The notes: generated from the letters alone by a model not told the origin. A stretch of 64,000 nucleotides of DNA from Seinonella peptonophila (GCF_900129355.1 NZ_FQVL01000002.1:248001-312000); one strand, 5' to 3'; positions 9,192 through 17,511 are shown, counted from the first letter of the stretch. Made by a program: numbers and translations.

Positions 9192-10487
9192 GTGTCTGAA
9201 ACCGTAATTGTGGTAGGTGGAGGTTTAGCTGGAATGAGTGCGGCTGCTCGACTTGCTCACAATGGATACAAAGTAACCTTATTAGAAAAAGCTCCAAAAT
9301 TAGGTGGACGGGCTATTACCATTCCCTTAAAAGGTTTTAATTTTAATTTTGGTGCCCATGCCATCTATGCACGAGATAAATCAGTTTTACGGAAGTTTGA
9401 AAGCGAGATCGGTCTCAAGGTAGATTGGAAAAACTTTTCGCCTTCAAAAGCTTTTTATGATATGGGTTCCTTTACTACCCCCATGCCAGCGACTTTAGCA
9501 GGTCTCTATCAAACAAAAGTGATCGATGCGGAAAATAAAGTTCGTTTTGCCTATGAAGTGATTAAAACCATGTCTTCGCTTGAGCGGGGTGAAGAAGGAG
9601 TTCTGATTGGAGATTATCTGCAAAAAGAATCCGATCCAGTGAGGGATTTACTACTTACTGTCGCTTCATCCAATTTCTTCACAAATGAACCAGAGAAAAT
9701 TCCATCTCCTTTGTTTTTCCAATACTACAAACGACTCTTTGCCTCGACCCGTGCAGTCTCATACATAGGCGGTGGATGGTCATCGATTGTAGAGGGTTTT
9801 GCAGATATTATCACCAAGAATGAAGGAAACATCATTACGAAAGAAAAAATTTCTGAAGTAGAGTTAGATGAACAAAATAAAGTCGTCTCGATCAAAGGGA
9901 AAAATGACTCCTATCAAGCAGATCACTTTATATTCTGTATACCACCTAAGGAATGTTTGCAATTATTTGCTGAAACACCTTTGGCTACTTATTTTGAGGA
10001 GTATACAAAGTTTGTACCCACTCAAGTAGTGGTCTATGATATTGGTTTAAGTGAGCGAATTCGTAGTCCATTTACTTATGTTTACCAAAAGAGTGAACGT
10101 GTTTTCATTACAGATATCTCATATTATGACGAGTCTTGTGTACCAGAAGGCGGACAATTGATGCAAGCAATCGCGTATCTGAATGAACAAGAAGTCATTG
10201 AGAAAAAAGCGGATGAAAAAATTGCTACCATTGAAACAGTCTATGATAAACATTTCCCAGGTTGGAGAGACCTTCTTGTTGCAAAACGGGTATCGAAAAA
10301 GGCAATTGTACAGGAAATCAAATGTATTGATGACCAGCAATTGATGCCAACCAAATTTTATAGTATGCCAAACGCGTACTTTGCCGGTGACTGGTGCCGT
10401 GGCGAAGGGCAGCTCTCAGAACTCTCCTTCTCTTCTGCCTATCAAGTAACAAGTCGGATTATGAAGCATCCTGTTGAGGTACATTAA
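9192..10487 (+). CDS. FAD-dependent phytoene-desaturase-like oxidoreductase
   Basis: A 431-residue flavoprotein of the amine-oxidase/phytoene-desaturase fold. The N-terminal dinucleotide-binding motif VVGGGLAGMSAAARLAHNG with the following LLEKAPKLGGRA is intact. The C-terminal FAD motif YFAGDWCRGEGQLSELS is also visible. The GTG at 9192 follows GAGGAG. The substrate cannot be read from sequence; carotenoid, protoporphyrinogen-like and amine substrates are all found in this fold. The gene stands alone and ends at a strong bidirectional terminator. Confidence 0.82.
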   Translation: MSETVIVVGGGLAGMSAAARLAHNGYKVTLLEKAPKLGGRAITIPLKGFNFNFGAHAIYARDKSVLRKFESEIGLKVDWKNFSPSKAFYDMGSFTTPMPATLAGLYQTKVIDAENKVRFAYEVIKTMSSLERGEEGVLIGDYLQKESDPVRDLLLTVASSNFFTNEPEKIPSPLFFQYYKRLFASTRAVSYIGGGWSSIVEGFADIITKNEGNIITKEKISEVELDEQNKVVSIKGKNDSYQADHFIFCIPPKECLQLFAETPLATYFEEYTKFVPTQVVVYDIGLSERIRSPFTYVYQKSERVFITDISYYDESCVPEGGQLMQAIAYLNEQEVIEKKADEKIATIETVYDKHFPGWRDLLVAKRVSKKAIVQEIKCIDDQQLMPTKFYSMPNAYFAGDWCRGEGQLSELSFSSAYQVTSRIMKHPVEVH

Positions 10488-10520
10488 AAAACCTGGCTCT
10501 TTGATAGAGCCAGGTTTTTA
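10486..10520. terminator. Bidirectional intrinsic terminator
   Basis: AACCTGGCTCT (10490-10500) pairs perfectly with AGAGCCAGGTT (10506-10516), flanked by an A run on the left and a T run on the right. It serves the plus-strand oxidoreductase and the minus-strand membrane protein. Confidence 0.9.
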
Positions 10521-11093
10521 ACGAAAGACGACACCAACAAGAATGGTGCCAACAACCAAAAAGACTAAAAATATAGCGGCTAAAATCATCGTAAAAAGTG
10601 AACGATCTTTTGCTAATTCAATGAGCTTAGCTTGTTCCATCTGATCAAACCGGCGAATATGTAGATGTTGATTTAAATTCCCAATATAGATCAGAACGAT
10701 AACAGCGATCACAATATACCAAATAGGAACACCCTCTAAAAAAGTAGCCTGGCCCCATCGTAACCACGCCTGAACAAATGCAAACAGCGCGACCAATATC
10801 TGAAGCAAAGATTGTGAAAGATAATATCGTCTCCAAACAACGCCTAGTTTCTCCCGCTCATATTGCCATATTGTCCGCATAGGTGGAAAGATTGCCAAGA
10901 GCGGGTTGCCAGTTGCAAATATCAAAGTTGGCATTGATTGTAGTAAGAAGACAATACCGATAAGGGTATATACAATAAACGCTGATGCTTGAAAAGCTAG
11001 TAATAGACAGAGAATGACAATATAGAATAGGTAGAGTCCATTTATATAAAACCACTGCTGTTTACGTAAACGTTGCAAATCATCCTTTTTCAT
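10518..11093 (-). CDS. Membrane protein of unknown function
   Basis: A 191-residue protein with four hydrophobic segments (about residues 16-34, 38-58, 122-140 and 166-190), separated by a basic central region (WQYEREKLGVVWRRYY) that would be cytoplasmic. I do not recognise the family. Two ATGs are adjacent (11096 and 11093); the second is better spaced from GAGG. It lies downstream of holA on the same strand with a 76-nt gap. Confidence 0.75.
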   Translation of the reverse strand: MKKDDLQRLRKQQWFYINGLYLFYIVILCLLLAFQASAFIVYTLIGIVFLLQSMPTLIFATGNPLLAIFPPMRTIWQYEREKLGVVWRRYYLSQSLLQILVALFAFVQAWLRWGQATFLEGVPIWYIVIAVIVLIYIGNLNQHLHIRRFDQMEQAKLIELAKDRSLFTMILAAIFLVFLVVGTILVGVVFR

Positions 11094-11169
11094 CATACAC
11101 CTCGATCAACTCTAATCATCTCATCATAGCATATCAGTCCCACAAGAATTGAGAATAGATATTGAACGT

Positions 11170-12213
11170 CTAGTTATGATTTGGTGTACGCCAACTAAAA
11201 AAGAGTCTCTCCATAACGATTTGCCGATCACAACTGCGAGTCTTCATCTGTTGATCAGCAGTTAATGCCTCAAGCATTAATTTTCGTAATGTTTGTTCAG
11301 CATATTTTTTCCCTTGCTGGGCTGCTAACTTTACAGGATATGGATGGGATTGTAACTGTTTGGCGATCTCACGTTCAGATTTCCCCTGTTCAAGCAATAG
11401 TTTCACATGTAGTAACAATCGAATTTGGCGTAAAATCAATGCCATAATGCGAATCGGTTCTTCTTTTTGCGCCAGCAAATCGTACCATATCTTTAAAACG
11501 TTATCGAGCCGTCTCTCCACTAATTGTCCCACTAATTGAAAGACATTTTGCTCTAGCGAACGGGGCACCAATTTTTGCACCTGCTCACGTTCAATTGTCT
11601 CGCCAGCACCCACATAAGTAGCGCATTTTACACATTCTTGATGCAAAGAGAAAAGATCGTTACCCACTAGATCGATTAACTGCTGACATGCCTCATCTGT
11701 GATCGATACCTGATATTGTTTGCATTGTTTCATCACCCATTTTTTTAGCCCAGCTCCTGAAAGTGAATTGAATTCACATACTTCTGCTTGTTTTTGTAAT
11801 TGCTTGACCAGTTTCTTTCTGCGATCTAACTGATCACTTGGTACGACTAATACGAGAACGCTTGTTGAAACAGGGTGTTCAAGGTATTGCAATAACTGAT
11901 CAGTATGATGATGTACATGATTATTTTTTTTACTACCTGTTAAAAACCACGCATTTGTAGCTACGATTAAACGTTGTGCCGATAAAAAGGGCGCTGTTTC
12001 CGCTTCTTCTATCACCTTTTCAATCGGCGTCTCTTCTAAATCGAATGAGGCGAATCCCCAATCAGAGTCCTCCAAATCCATGCACTTTTGTAAAAAACGC
12101 AAACTCTCTTGAAGTAAAAATTGTTCCTTACCGTAAAGCAGATAACAAGCATGAAACTCTTTATTCTTCCATTTTTTTAATAGCGCTCGATCCATGATTG
12201 TTCCTACTTTCAT
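11170..12213 (-). CDS. holA: DNA polymerase III delta subunit
   Basis: The clamp-loader delta subunit opens the beta sliding clamp. The 347-residue protein shows the family pattern: CYLLYGKEQFLLQE at the N-terminus (degenerate Walker region), LIVATNAWF, VPSDQLDRRKKLVKQLQK, and the C-terminal helical collar with RIMALILRQIRLL. The length is typical. The ATG overlaps the stop of the anti-sigma gene by 4 nt, and AGAGGAGA stands upstream, so the two are probably translationally coupled. In Bacillus holA is also near comEC and rpsT. Confidence 0.93.
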   Translation of the reverse strand: MKVGTIMDRALLKKWKNKEFHACYLLYGKEQFLLQESLRFLQKCMDLEDSDWGFASFDLEETPIEKVIEEAETAPFLSAQRLIVATNAWFLTGSKKNNHVHHHTDQLLQYLEHPVSTSVLVLVVPSDQLDRRKKLVKQLQKQAEVCEFNSLSGAGLKKWVMKQCKQYQVSITDEACQQLIDLVGNDLFSLHQECVKCATYVGAGETIEREQVQKLVPRSLEQNVFQLVGQLVERRLDNVLKIWYDLLAQKEEPIRIMALILRQIRLLLHVKLLLEQGKSEREIAKQLQSHPYPVKLAAQQGKKYAEQTLRKLMLEALTADQQMKTRSCDRQIVMERLFFSWRTPNHN

Positions 12214-12836
12214 CTAAAAGTATCTCCTCTGTATTGAAGCAGAAATTGTTCTTCCTTTCCATGATTCTGATAGCTGACTTCAAGCACAGTTACAGAAATC
12301 CATTTCAAGCGGACGATTTGATTTGCATTTGAAATGGTATGACGGTATACCTCTTTCCCATCAATGGTCTGAATCATTACAGTTTGCCCTTGCCAAAATG
12401 CAACCCATTTTCCATTTGGTGAGATGGATTTAGGGGCCTTGATCAGATTCGTTTGAGGTGATTGGGGTGTACTCTCCATTTTATTCTCTACTAAACTCGA
12501 TTGAGACCCAAATTGATCCTGAGACCATAAATATCCAGTCAAGCTGACCATCATCGCTGCTACAATACCAAGTCCAACTTTCCACCTTCTTCTAGTAAAC
12601 CATCTTTTCTTCATTTGCTCCTGATCCAATTTTGCAACAACTTGATCCACTATCGAGATCGGGGGGGTTCGTTTTGGAAGCTGTCGTAACTCTTTTTCAA
12701 TTGCCTGATAATCTTCCCGCATCTGCTGTAATTCAGGTTTCATAGATAATTCTTCTTCTAATCGGTGTTGTTCATCAGCTGACAATTTTTGATCAAGGCT
12801 TTTCTGAATCAACTTCTCCACCTGTTGCTCATCCAT
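12210..12836 (-). CDS. Anti-sigma factor, single-pass membrane protein
   Basis: A 208-residue protein with a cytoplasmic N-terminal helical region of about 85 residues, one transmembrane segment (about 87-105, VGLGIVAAMMVSLTGYLW), and an extracytoplasmic part resembling a beta-propeller or TolB-like strand set (SPNGKWVAFWQGQTV). The N-terminus overlaps the ECF sigma gene, the usual layout for a sigma and its membrane-bound inhibitor. No zinc-binding HxxxCxxC motif is seen, so it is not a ZAS-type anti-sigma. The role is inferred from context and topology. Confidence 0.75.
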   Translation of the reverse strand: MDEQQVEKLIQKSLDQKLSADEQHRLEEELSMKPELQQMREDYQAIEKELRQLPKRTPPISIVDQVVAKLDQEQMKKRWFTRRRWKVGLGIVAAMMVSLTGYLWSQDQFGSQSSLVENKMESTPQSPQTNLIKAPKSISPNGKWVAFWQGQTVMIQTIDGKEVYRHTISNANQIVRLKWISVTVLEVSYQNHGKEEQFLLQYRGDTFR

Positions 12837-13383
12837 CAATTCGCCCCCCTCTCCGATACTCAGCCAGCTTCATTTTAAGCTGTTTGCGGGCACGAAACAA
12901 ATGTGACTTCACGGTGTTTAAGGGCATCTCCAATGTACTGGCAATTTGCTGCAACGAGTAATCATGAACATATCGAAGTACGACGATATTTCGTTGTAAA
13001 TTGGGCAATTCCAAGATTGCCTGATCAAGATCAAGCTGTACGGTCGCCCCTACTTCTTGTACTCCCTTTAAACCATCATTTATATATCTTTCATCAAGAG
13101 GAAATGTTTCTTTATTTTTACGCAAAAAATCACGACAAATATTTGAGACAATACGTTGCGCCCATGTAGAAATCGCTGCTTCACCTCTAAAATCTTGAAT
13201 CGAGCGATAGATTCTGATGAAAGCCTCTTGCGTCATATCAAGGGCATCAGTCTCATTCCCTAACATATAATAAGCAGTTCTATATAAAGAAGACTCTAGT
13301 TGCTTTAGTATGTATACGATGGCTGAGCGATCACCCTGTTGTGCCAATCGAAGTTGTGCTTGATCAATCTCTTTCTCTGACAA
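12829..13383 (-). CDS. ECF-type RNA polymerase sigma factor
   Basis: A 184-residue extracytoplasmic-function sigma factor. Region 2 spans about 20-85 (YRTAYYMLGNETDALDMTQE, FIRIYRSIQDFRGEAA, STWAQRIVSNICRDFLRK). Region 4 spans about 120-175 (LPNLQRNIVVLRYVHDYSLQ, then LEMPLNTVKSHLFRARKQL, the DNA-binding helix). The start is TTG with AGGAGG 9 nt upstream. It lies between the comEC remnant and the anti-sigma/holA genes. Resemblance is to the SigW/SigM/SigV kind that responds to envelope stress; the exact signal is unknown. Confidence 0.92.
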   Translation of the reverse strand: MSEKEIDQAQLRLAQQGDRSAIVYILKQLESSLYRTAYYMLGNETDALDMTQEAFIRIYRSIQDFRGEAAISTWAQRIVSNICRDFLRKNKETFPLDERYINDGLKGVQEVGATVQLDLDQAILELPNLQRNIVVLRYVHDYSLQQIASTLEMPLNTVKSHLFRARKQLKMKLAEYRRGGRIDG

Positions 13384-13423
13384 TCATCTTGTCCTCCTGT
13401 TTATTCTTCATTTTAACAAAGAA

Positions 13424-13449
13424 TACGAATCGGTTAGAAGAACAAATCA
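13424..13449 (-). promoter_or_regulatory. Possible ECF-type autoregulatory promoter
   Basis: Reading toward the sigma gene, TGATTT (13449-13444) is followed after exactly 16 nt by CGTA (13427-13424). SigW-type promoters have TGAAAC, 16 nt, CGTA. Only the spacing, the TGA and the -10 match, so this is tentative. Confidence 0.3.
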
Positions 13450-13567
13450 TAACAGCTTGTAGATAACTCTAACGCTCCCAATGATTGAAATAAAGAATAT
13501 TTTAGATTTCATTGAAAATATTTCCATATATCGAACCAAGCGTACTTAGATTTTTCAATGTAAGGGC

Positions 13568-13810
13568 TTAATTAGTGTGGACAAGATTCGCTTGTCTGAC
13601 TTCATTCCCTGTAGAGATTTCCATTCTTTGCGGACGAAAATGAATCGTAATCGCCCCTTGACGATCCGTTCTCCATATGCGTGATTTTTGCCACTTCAGT
13701 CGCTGTAACACTTCAGCTGCAGGATGCCCAAATCGATTTTTTCTCCCAACCGAGATAATGGCATGTTTAGGCTGTAATTGTTGTAACCAAGCTGATGATG
13801 ATGACTTCCC
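13568..13810 (-). pseudogene. comEC: 3' remnant of comEC, split by the prophage
   Basis: About 80 codons of the C-terminal metallo-beta-lactamase-like domain of the competence DNA channel ComEC. Readable motifs are GKSSSSAWLQQL, PKHAIISVGRKNRFGHP and WRTDRQGAITIHF, ending at TAA (13570-13568). In intact ComEC the first motif is preceded by HHGS; here the bases upstream read DNF and then lose similarity at the prophage edge. The rest of the gene should lie beyond the far prophage end, outside the window. As it stands the lysogen has no contiguous comEC. Confidence 0.88.
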
Positions 13811-13812
13811 AA

Positions 13813-13834
13813 AATTGTCCCCGAAAGGACAATT
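13813..13834. other. Probable prophage attachment-site junction
   Basis: AATTGTCC (13813-13820) and GGACAATT (13827-13834) form a perfect 8-bp inverted repeat with spacer CCGAAA. It sits exactly where ComEC similarity ends and just before the first phage gene. A symmetric site of this size fits a recombinase recognition site. No integrase is visible nearby, so one is expected at the other end. Confidence 0.6.
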
Positions 13835-13836
13835 AA

Positions 13837-14814
13837 ATGAACCTAAACACCAAATACGGAAACCTCAATGACTACGTTGTAACGCTACAGCACCTACTTG
13901 ATGATGGAAAGGACATCAACGACACCAACGAATTTTATGAAATCCTCTACCCTTTTTTCGGTCAATTAGAAGGTGGTAACATTATATCAAAAATGGATAA
14001 CGAGTTGTGGCAATTTGACCGCGATTCTACCAAGTTGAGCGAATACCATTACAAGAGTATGCCTTACTTAATCCGTAATCATGACCCTAAGCAATCCGAT
14101 TTTATCACTTTTGCGAAAAAGAGTCTGAAACGTGCGACATCCAAAGTCATGACAGAAAAGAAGACAAAGATTCAAACATACCCGATCGATCAAATACCTG
14201 AAATAGATCAACCTTATTACACTGATCCAAATTATGACCAAGAAATCGATTCAGAAGAAATTAACTTTCTGATCAGGAAATCCCTTGCTTTAGTTAAAGA
14301 TAAGGATCGCGAACGAACCCGCTACTTATGGGACCTATTAATTTGGTGGCTATATCGGGAAATTACTATGGATTTTGATGGACATTATCATTATGTACTG
14401 ATTGATGATGAGGTTGCTTTCATGCATAAGGACATTAACAAAGTTAACAAAGAATTTACCAGGATAGAGAATTTACATTTTAATCAGTCACAAGCAGCAT
14501 CTGAAATGACTAAACAAGGATTTGGATCAAAGGAATCTAACCTGAAATTCATACAACGTTTTTTTCAAAAATGCCACGATGAAATATTTACAGAACTGAA
14601 ACCAAACACCACCTACAACAAGAACCGAAAAAAACGATTAGGACAACGCGGAAAATTCACACAAAACCAATGGGAAAAAGCACATGCAGAGAAATATAGC
14701 TCTTTATTCTTCGACAGCCGCCAAGCACAGAAGAATAAAGAGCATAAAAAAAAGTACAATGATTTCATCAAAGAACAACCTATTGAGGTTTATCATATTT
14801 CAGAAATTAAGTAA
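13837..14814 (+). CDS. Prophage protein of unknown function, next to the attachment site
   Basis: A 325-residue mostly hydrophilic, charged protein whose family I do not recognise. The first half is acidic with many Tyr and Asp residues; the last 90 residues are basic (KNRKKRLGQRGKF), which could suggest nucleic-acid binding. No recombinase catalytic residues are seen: neither the R...HxxR...Y set nor an N-terminal serine-resolvase domain. AAAGGA lies 6 nt before the ATG, and part of it comes from the attachment-site repeat. An intrinsic terminator follows. Confidence 0.75.
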   Translation: MNLNTKYGNLNDYVVTLQHLLDDGKDINDTNEFYEILYPFFGQLEGGNIISKMDNELWQFDRDSTKLSEYHYKSMPYLIRNHDPKQSDFITFAKKSLKRATSKVMTEKKTKIQTYPIDQIPEIDQPYYTDPNYDQEIDSEEINFLIRKSLALVKDKDRERTRYLWDLLIWWLYREITMDFDGHYHYVLIDDEVAFMHKDINKVNKEFTRIENLHFNQSQAASEMTKQGFGSKESNLKFIQRFFQKCHDEIFTELKPNTTYNKNRKKRLGQRGKFTQNQWEKAHAEKYSSLFFDSRQAQKNKEHKKKYNDFIKEQPIEVYHISEIK

Positions 14815-14888
14815 TGCGCCAACATTACTTAGCCATTTGAGATTATATAGTCTTTGCATAGATTGGTCAAGTCTGAATAATTGCAATG

Positions 14889-14917
14889 GGATGGATAATT
14901 GATCCATCCTTTTTTTC
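14889..14917 (+). terminator. Terminator after the first prophage gene
   Basis: GGATGGAT pairs perfectly with ATCCATCC across the loop AATTG, followed by eight Ts. Confidence 0.9.
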
Positions 14918-14939
14918 TACCCAAAAAGCAGGTGTATAT

Positions 14940-15146
14940 ATGGATTACAAAGTATGGACTGCTGGTCCTGGATACTATTTTGGATATGTTGAGGATCAGA
15001 AAGTGGGCAAGCAGTTAGAAAAAGAATTTAGCTTAGTTGGAACCTATTTTGATAAAAAAGGAAAGGTTTGCGGTAAACAGTTTAAGTTCCAAGCTGATTA
15101 TAAGGATCGATTTATAACCCGAATCGAAAAAGAAAAACGCCCATAA
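14940..15146 (+). CDS. Small prophage protein
   Basis: A 68-residue protein, rich in aromatic and charged residues (YYFGYVEDQKVGKQLEKEF, then a C-terminal basic tail). Family not recognised. A weak AGGTG site precedes the ATG. It ends at a terminator shared with the convergent repressor-like gene. Confidence 0.6.
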   Translation: MDYKVWTAGPGYYFGYVEDQKVGKQLEKEFSLVGTYFDKKGKVCGKQFKFQADYKDRFITRIEKEKRP

Positions 15147-15164
15147 ATCATGAGCGTCTTTTTT
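15137..15164. terminator. Terminator between convergent small genes
   Basis: ACGCCCAT and ATGAGCGT form a stem (one mismatch) followed by a T run on the plus strand and preceded by an A run that would serve the minus strand. Confidence 0.7.
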
Positions 15165-15390
15165 ATTCTCCTTCTTCCCTATAGAAATCGTGCATGGAAC
15201 ATTTAAGAAACTTGGACAAATACCAAGCTTCTGGATATGGGATGAAATTTCGTCCCACAAACCATGCACTAACCCGCTTACGATCCCAGCCAAAATGATT
15301 AACAATATCTTTTTGTTGTATTTTTCTACCCTGTTCTCTTTCAATATCATCTAACAATTCCATAAACCGAGGGATTAACTTATTTTCCAT
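15163..15390 (-). CDS. XRE-like helix-turn-helix regulator 1
   Basis: A 75-residue DNA-binding protein with a Cro/CI-type fold: helix-turn-helix at about residues 25-47 (QKDIVNHFGWDRKRVSAWF) and a C-terminal helix YLSKFLKCSMHDFY. The start at 15390 has CGGAGG 6 nt upstream; the longer frame to 15483 lacks one and would run over the operator. It is divergent from the plus-strand early genes, with a perfect palindrome between them, so it probably represses that early promoter and perhaps its own. Confidence 0.82.
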   Translation of the reverse strand: MENKLIPRFMELLDDIEREQGRKIQQKDIVNHFGWDRKRVSAWFVGRNFIPYPEAWYLSKFLKCSMHDFYREEGE

Positions 15391-15404
15391 AAAAACCTCC
15401 GTAA

Positions 15405-15429
15405 ATTTGTCTATTTTAAATAGACAAAT
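15405..15429. promoter_or_regulatory. Palindromic operator of XRE regulator 1
   Basis: ATTTGTCTATTT (15405-15416) and AAATAGACAAAT (15418-15429) are perfect inverted repeats around one central T. The right arm overlaps the -35 box of the rightward promoter, as expected for repression. Confidence 0.85.
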
Positions 15430-15449
15430 GATCCAAATTGAGCTATGAT
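15421..15449 (+). promoter_or_regulatory. Rightward early promoter
   Basis: TAGACA (15421-15426), a 17-nt spacer and TATGAT (15444-15449). It would start transcription about 30 nt before the small GTG-start gene at 15485 and drive the plus-strand early block. Confidence 0.7.
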
Positions 15450-15484
15450 GTTTATAGATCGATATTACAAGGAGGTTAGCCAAT

Positions 15485-15649
15485 GTGCAAATTCTAATAA
15501 GCCCACAGATATTACATGGGGTTAAAGGCTATGTAGTTAAAGTTAATGGAGAAGCTGTTTATTTCACCACTCAAGAAGAAAACGCACAAAAAGAACTTGC
15601 AAAAATACTCAAAAAGGCAATAGACACCCACCACCCGCCAAGATGTTAG
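15485..15649 (+). CDS. Small early prophage protein, GTG start
   Basis: A 54-residue protein beginning GTG with AAGGAGG 9 nt upstream. The sequence begins VQILISPQILHGVKGYVV and continues with a probable beta strand pair and a Lys-rich helix, ending in Cys. No family recognised. It is the first gene after the operator-controlled promoter, the usual place of a Cro-like or antirepressor gene, but no helix-turn-helix is evident. Confidence 0.7.
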   Translation: MQILISPQILHGVKGYVVKVNGEAVYFTTQEENAQKELAKILKKAIDTHHPPRC

Positions 15650-15749
15650 GTATTCTAATTGCCCTTTTGATAAAGCATGCAACTTGATTTTATCATAACT
15701 GTGGAGGCTCATGCCTCCTTCCAAATTCGAAAACAAAGGATTGATATAA
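15650..15749 (+). promoter_or_regulatory. Hairpin in the gap between two early genes
   Basis: GGAGGC (about 15702-15707) and GCCTCC form a short stem around a small loop, without a clear T run. It may modulate read-through or stability of the early transcript. Confidence 0.35.
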
Positions 15750-15992
15750 ATGAAATTTGTAAAAGTCTTTACTGCTTCATGTTTTGAATTCGCTCAATTG
15801 GATGCGAATAAATGGATTCTTCAAAACAAAATCAATGCAGTAGGTTTCGATCTATACACTTCTCATACAGATTTTGGATCAGATTATTCAATAGCGGTTT
15901 CTTATGAAGCTGAGGAACCAGATGAAAGACCAGTAGAAGTTTACACTCAACCAATTGCCCCACGTTCCGATTTAATCATGATGGAAAATTAA
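15750..15992 (+). CDS. Small early prophage protein
   Basis: An 80-residue acidic protein, ordered N-terminus (KFVKVFTASCFEFAQLDANK) and a Pro/Val-rich C-terminus. AAAGGA precedes the ATG. Family not recognised. It lies in the early operon ahead of the replication genes. Confidence 0.65.
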   Translation: MKFVKVFTASCFEFAQLDANKWILQNKINAVGFDLYTSHTDFGSDYSIAVSYEAEEPDERPVEVYTQPIAPRSDLIMMEN

Positions 15993-16051
15993 TTCCAGGG
16001 GACAAATCGTTCCCCTCTCCTCATCAAAAACCACCATAAAGGAGAATGCAT

Positions 16052-16378
16052 GTGTTTAAATCAATCGAAAACCCACGAGTTAAGTTTCTAAAACTCTGCG
16101 AAGATTGTGAAGGTGAAGGTGTTATCACACCTGAAATTTGGAAAAGATGGAGTGCCCAAGTTGATGCTTTAAAAAAAGAACATCCAACTTTATCTCGTTT
16201 GGACATTTACGAGATGGCTGACAAATGGTTCCATGAAGCATATGAACATGATATTCATGATTTTCCAAACGAGGAAGATTGTGAAACATGTAACGGGCAA
16301 GGCAAAGTTATTTCAAAGGAACTACAACCTCTAAAGGAACTAATGGACATGCTACGGTACTACAACATGGAAGATTAA
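16052..16378 (+). CDS. Small zinc-finger-like prophage protein
   Basis: A 108-residue protein with two CxxCxGxG-type motifs, CEDCEGEG near residue 16 and CETCNGQG near 79. These are the repeats that bind zinc in DnaJ-type proteins, so the protein probably folds around one zinc ion. The GTG at 16052 is favoured: AAAGGAG is 7 nt upstream, while the ATG at 16046 is too close to that site. The role is unknown. Confidence 0.68.
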   Translation: MFKSIENPRVKFLKLCEDCEGEGVITPEIWKRWSAQVDALKKEHPTLSRLDIYEMADKWFHEAYEHDIHDFPNEEDCETCNGQGKVISKELQPLKELMDMLRYYNMED

Positions 16379-16434
16379 TTTGCGGGGACAAACCGTCCCC
16401 TTGTTCAATACAAAAAATTAAGGAGTTGTATTCC

Positions 16435-17091
16435 ATGCATGAATTAATAAGCCCCACTATTATAAATCCATTTTGGCACAATGCCCTAGCTGGTGGTACT
16501 CACGAGGGAAAAGTTTTAGATTCTGAGACAGTTGAGCTACACGGTGTAGTCTTAAAGGTTGCCACATGGGAAAAAGTAACTTTAGTTCCAGGTGATTTAG
16601 TTTACATTCATGTTGGTGGAGATTTGACTTTTATGACCAAAGAAGAAAAAGAAAAAAGAGATGAAGAAAAGCGTATCAGTGCAGAAAGACTAGCAAGAAT
16701 CCGCAAAAGATGGAGAGAAATCGAAGAGAAAAAAGAATCTGAACATAAACAAAGGGCTAAAGAATTCAATGAATCCCTGAACATCCCTGTAAATTGGAGA
16801 CCAGATATAAAAATGGTTATGAGCGGGCTTTCTGAAAATTCAATGGGAAATGGGATGAATCGCAGAAGTGTTTATCATGTTTTGCTGCTTGATGATTTAA
16901 AGGATGGAAGATTAAAAAGAAGTTCGCCTTCATTCCTTTGCACTTCAAAGAATGGTTCTAATGGGAACAAGAACTGGAACATTTATGAAGAAGATTACGA
17001 CCGTTGGACAATGGAGCATAAAGTCACCTGCAAGCAATGCATCAAAATCGCCAAGCGTTGGGAAAAGGATGAATATAGGAATCTGAGCTGA
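16435..17091 (+). CDS. Prophage protein with coiled-coil and Cys-containing C-terminus
   Basis: A 218-residue protein. Residues 1-65 look like a small beta domain (GVVLKVATWEKVTLVPGDLV). Residues 68-115 form a highly charged helix, probably coiled coil. The last 30 residues contain CTSKN and CKQC motifs. It has no recognised family. AAGGAG is 9 nt before the ATG at 16435. Confidence 0.65.
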   Translation: MHELISPTIINPFWHNALAGGTHEGKVLDSETVELHGVVLKVATWEKVTLVPGDLVYIHVGGDLTFMTKEEKEKRDEEKRISAERLARIRKRWREIEEKKESEHKQRAKEFNESLNIPVNWRPDIKMVMSGLSENSMGNGMNRRSVYHVLLLDDLKDGRLKRSSPSFLCTSKNGSNGNKNWNIYEEDYDRWTMEHKVTCKQCIKIAKRWEKDEYRNLS

Positions 17092-17175
17092 ATAAATGCA
17101 ACCTAAAATTATTGGCATATTCGAATAAAACATTAGATTGTAAAAATACAAACCACAAAAAGGGTGATGCTAACA

Positions 17176-17445
17176 ATGAACTATTATGATGATACAATTG
17201 AATTATTAAAGGGAGTAATTGAATATGCTGACACTCTAGAATCCTTAAATAAAGACCAACAGGACCTTATAAGTCATTATAAGCATGCCCTAGAAGCTCT
17301 TAAAGAAAATCCTAGCCCAGATATTTTAGATGAATTAACCCAGCAATTGGCAGACCTTAAAGAGAAAAGAAAACATAGAGAAATCCAAGATAAACTATTT
17401 AGGGCGTTTGTACTTGGAGAAGACGTTGAACCCATACAATCTTAA
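17176..17445 (+). CDS. Small helical prophage protein
   Basis: An 89-residue acidic protein predicted to be almost wholly alpha-helical (IELLKGVIEYADTLESL, QQLADLKEKRKHREIQDKLF), with heptad-like Leu spacing. Family not recognised. AGGGTG lies 9 nt before the ATG. A terminator follows. Confidence 0.62.
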   Translation: MNYYDDTIELLKGVIEYADTLESLNKDQQDLISHYKHALEALKENPSPDILDELTQQLADLKEKRKHREIQDKLFRAFVLGEDVEPIQS

Positions 17446-17457
17446 TGAATGTCAGCT

Positions 17458-17488
17458 AGACGGGCTTAAATGCTCGTCTTTTTTTTAT
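17458..17488 (+). terminator. Terminator within the early block
   Basis: AGACGGGC and GCTCGTCT form a stem around TTAAAT, followed by eight Ts. Genes downstream must be reached by read-through, antitermination or another promoter. Confidence 0.8.
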
Positions 17489-17511
17489 ACTCAAAACCAA
17501 GGAGTGAAAAT

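Noticed and set aside
13813-13834. tRNA gene as integration target
   Set aside because: Neighbouring sequence translates cleanly as ComEC and shows no cloverleaf.
13677-13871. A plus-strand frame of 64 codons at the prophage edge
   Set aside because: It is antisense to the comEC remnant and runs across the attachment junction; no ribosome site.
13837-14814. Integrase, because it is the first gene by the attachment site
   Set aside because: No tyrosine-recombinase R-H-R-Y residues and no serine-resolvase N-terminus can be seen.
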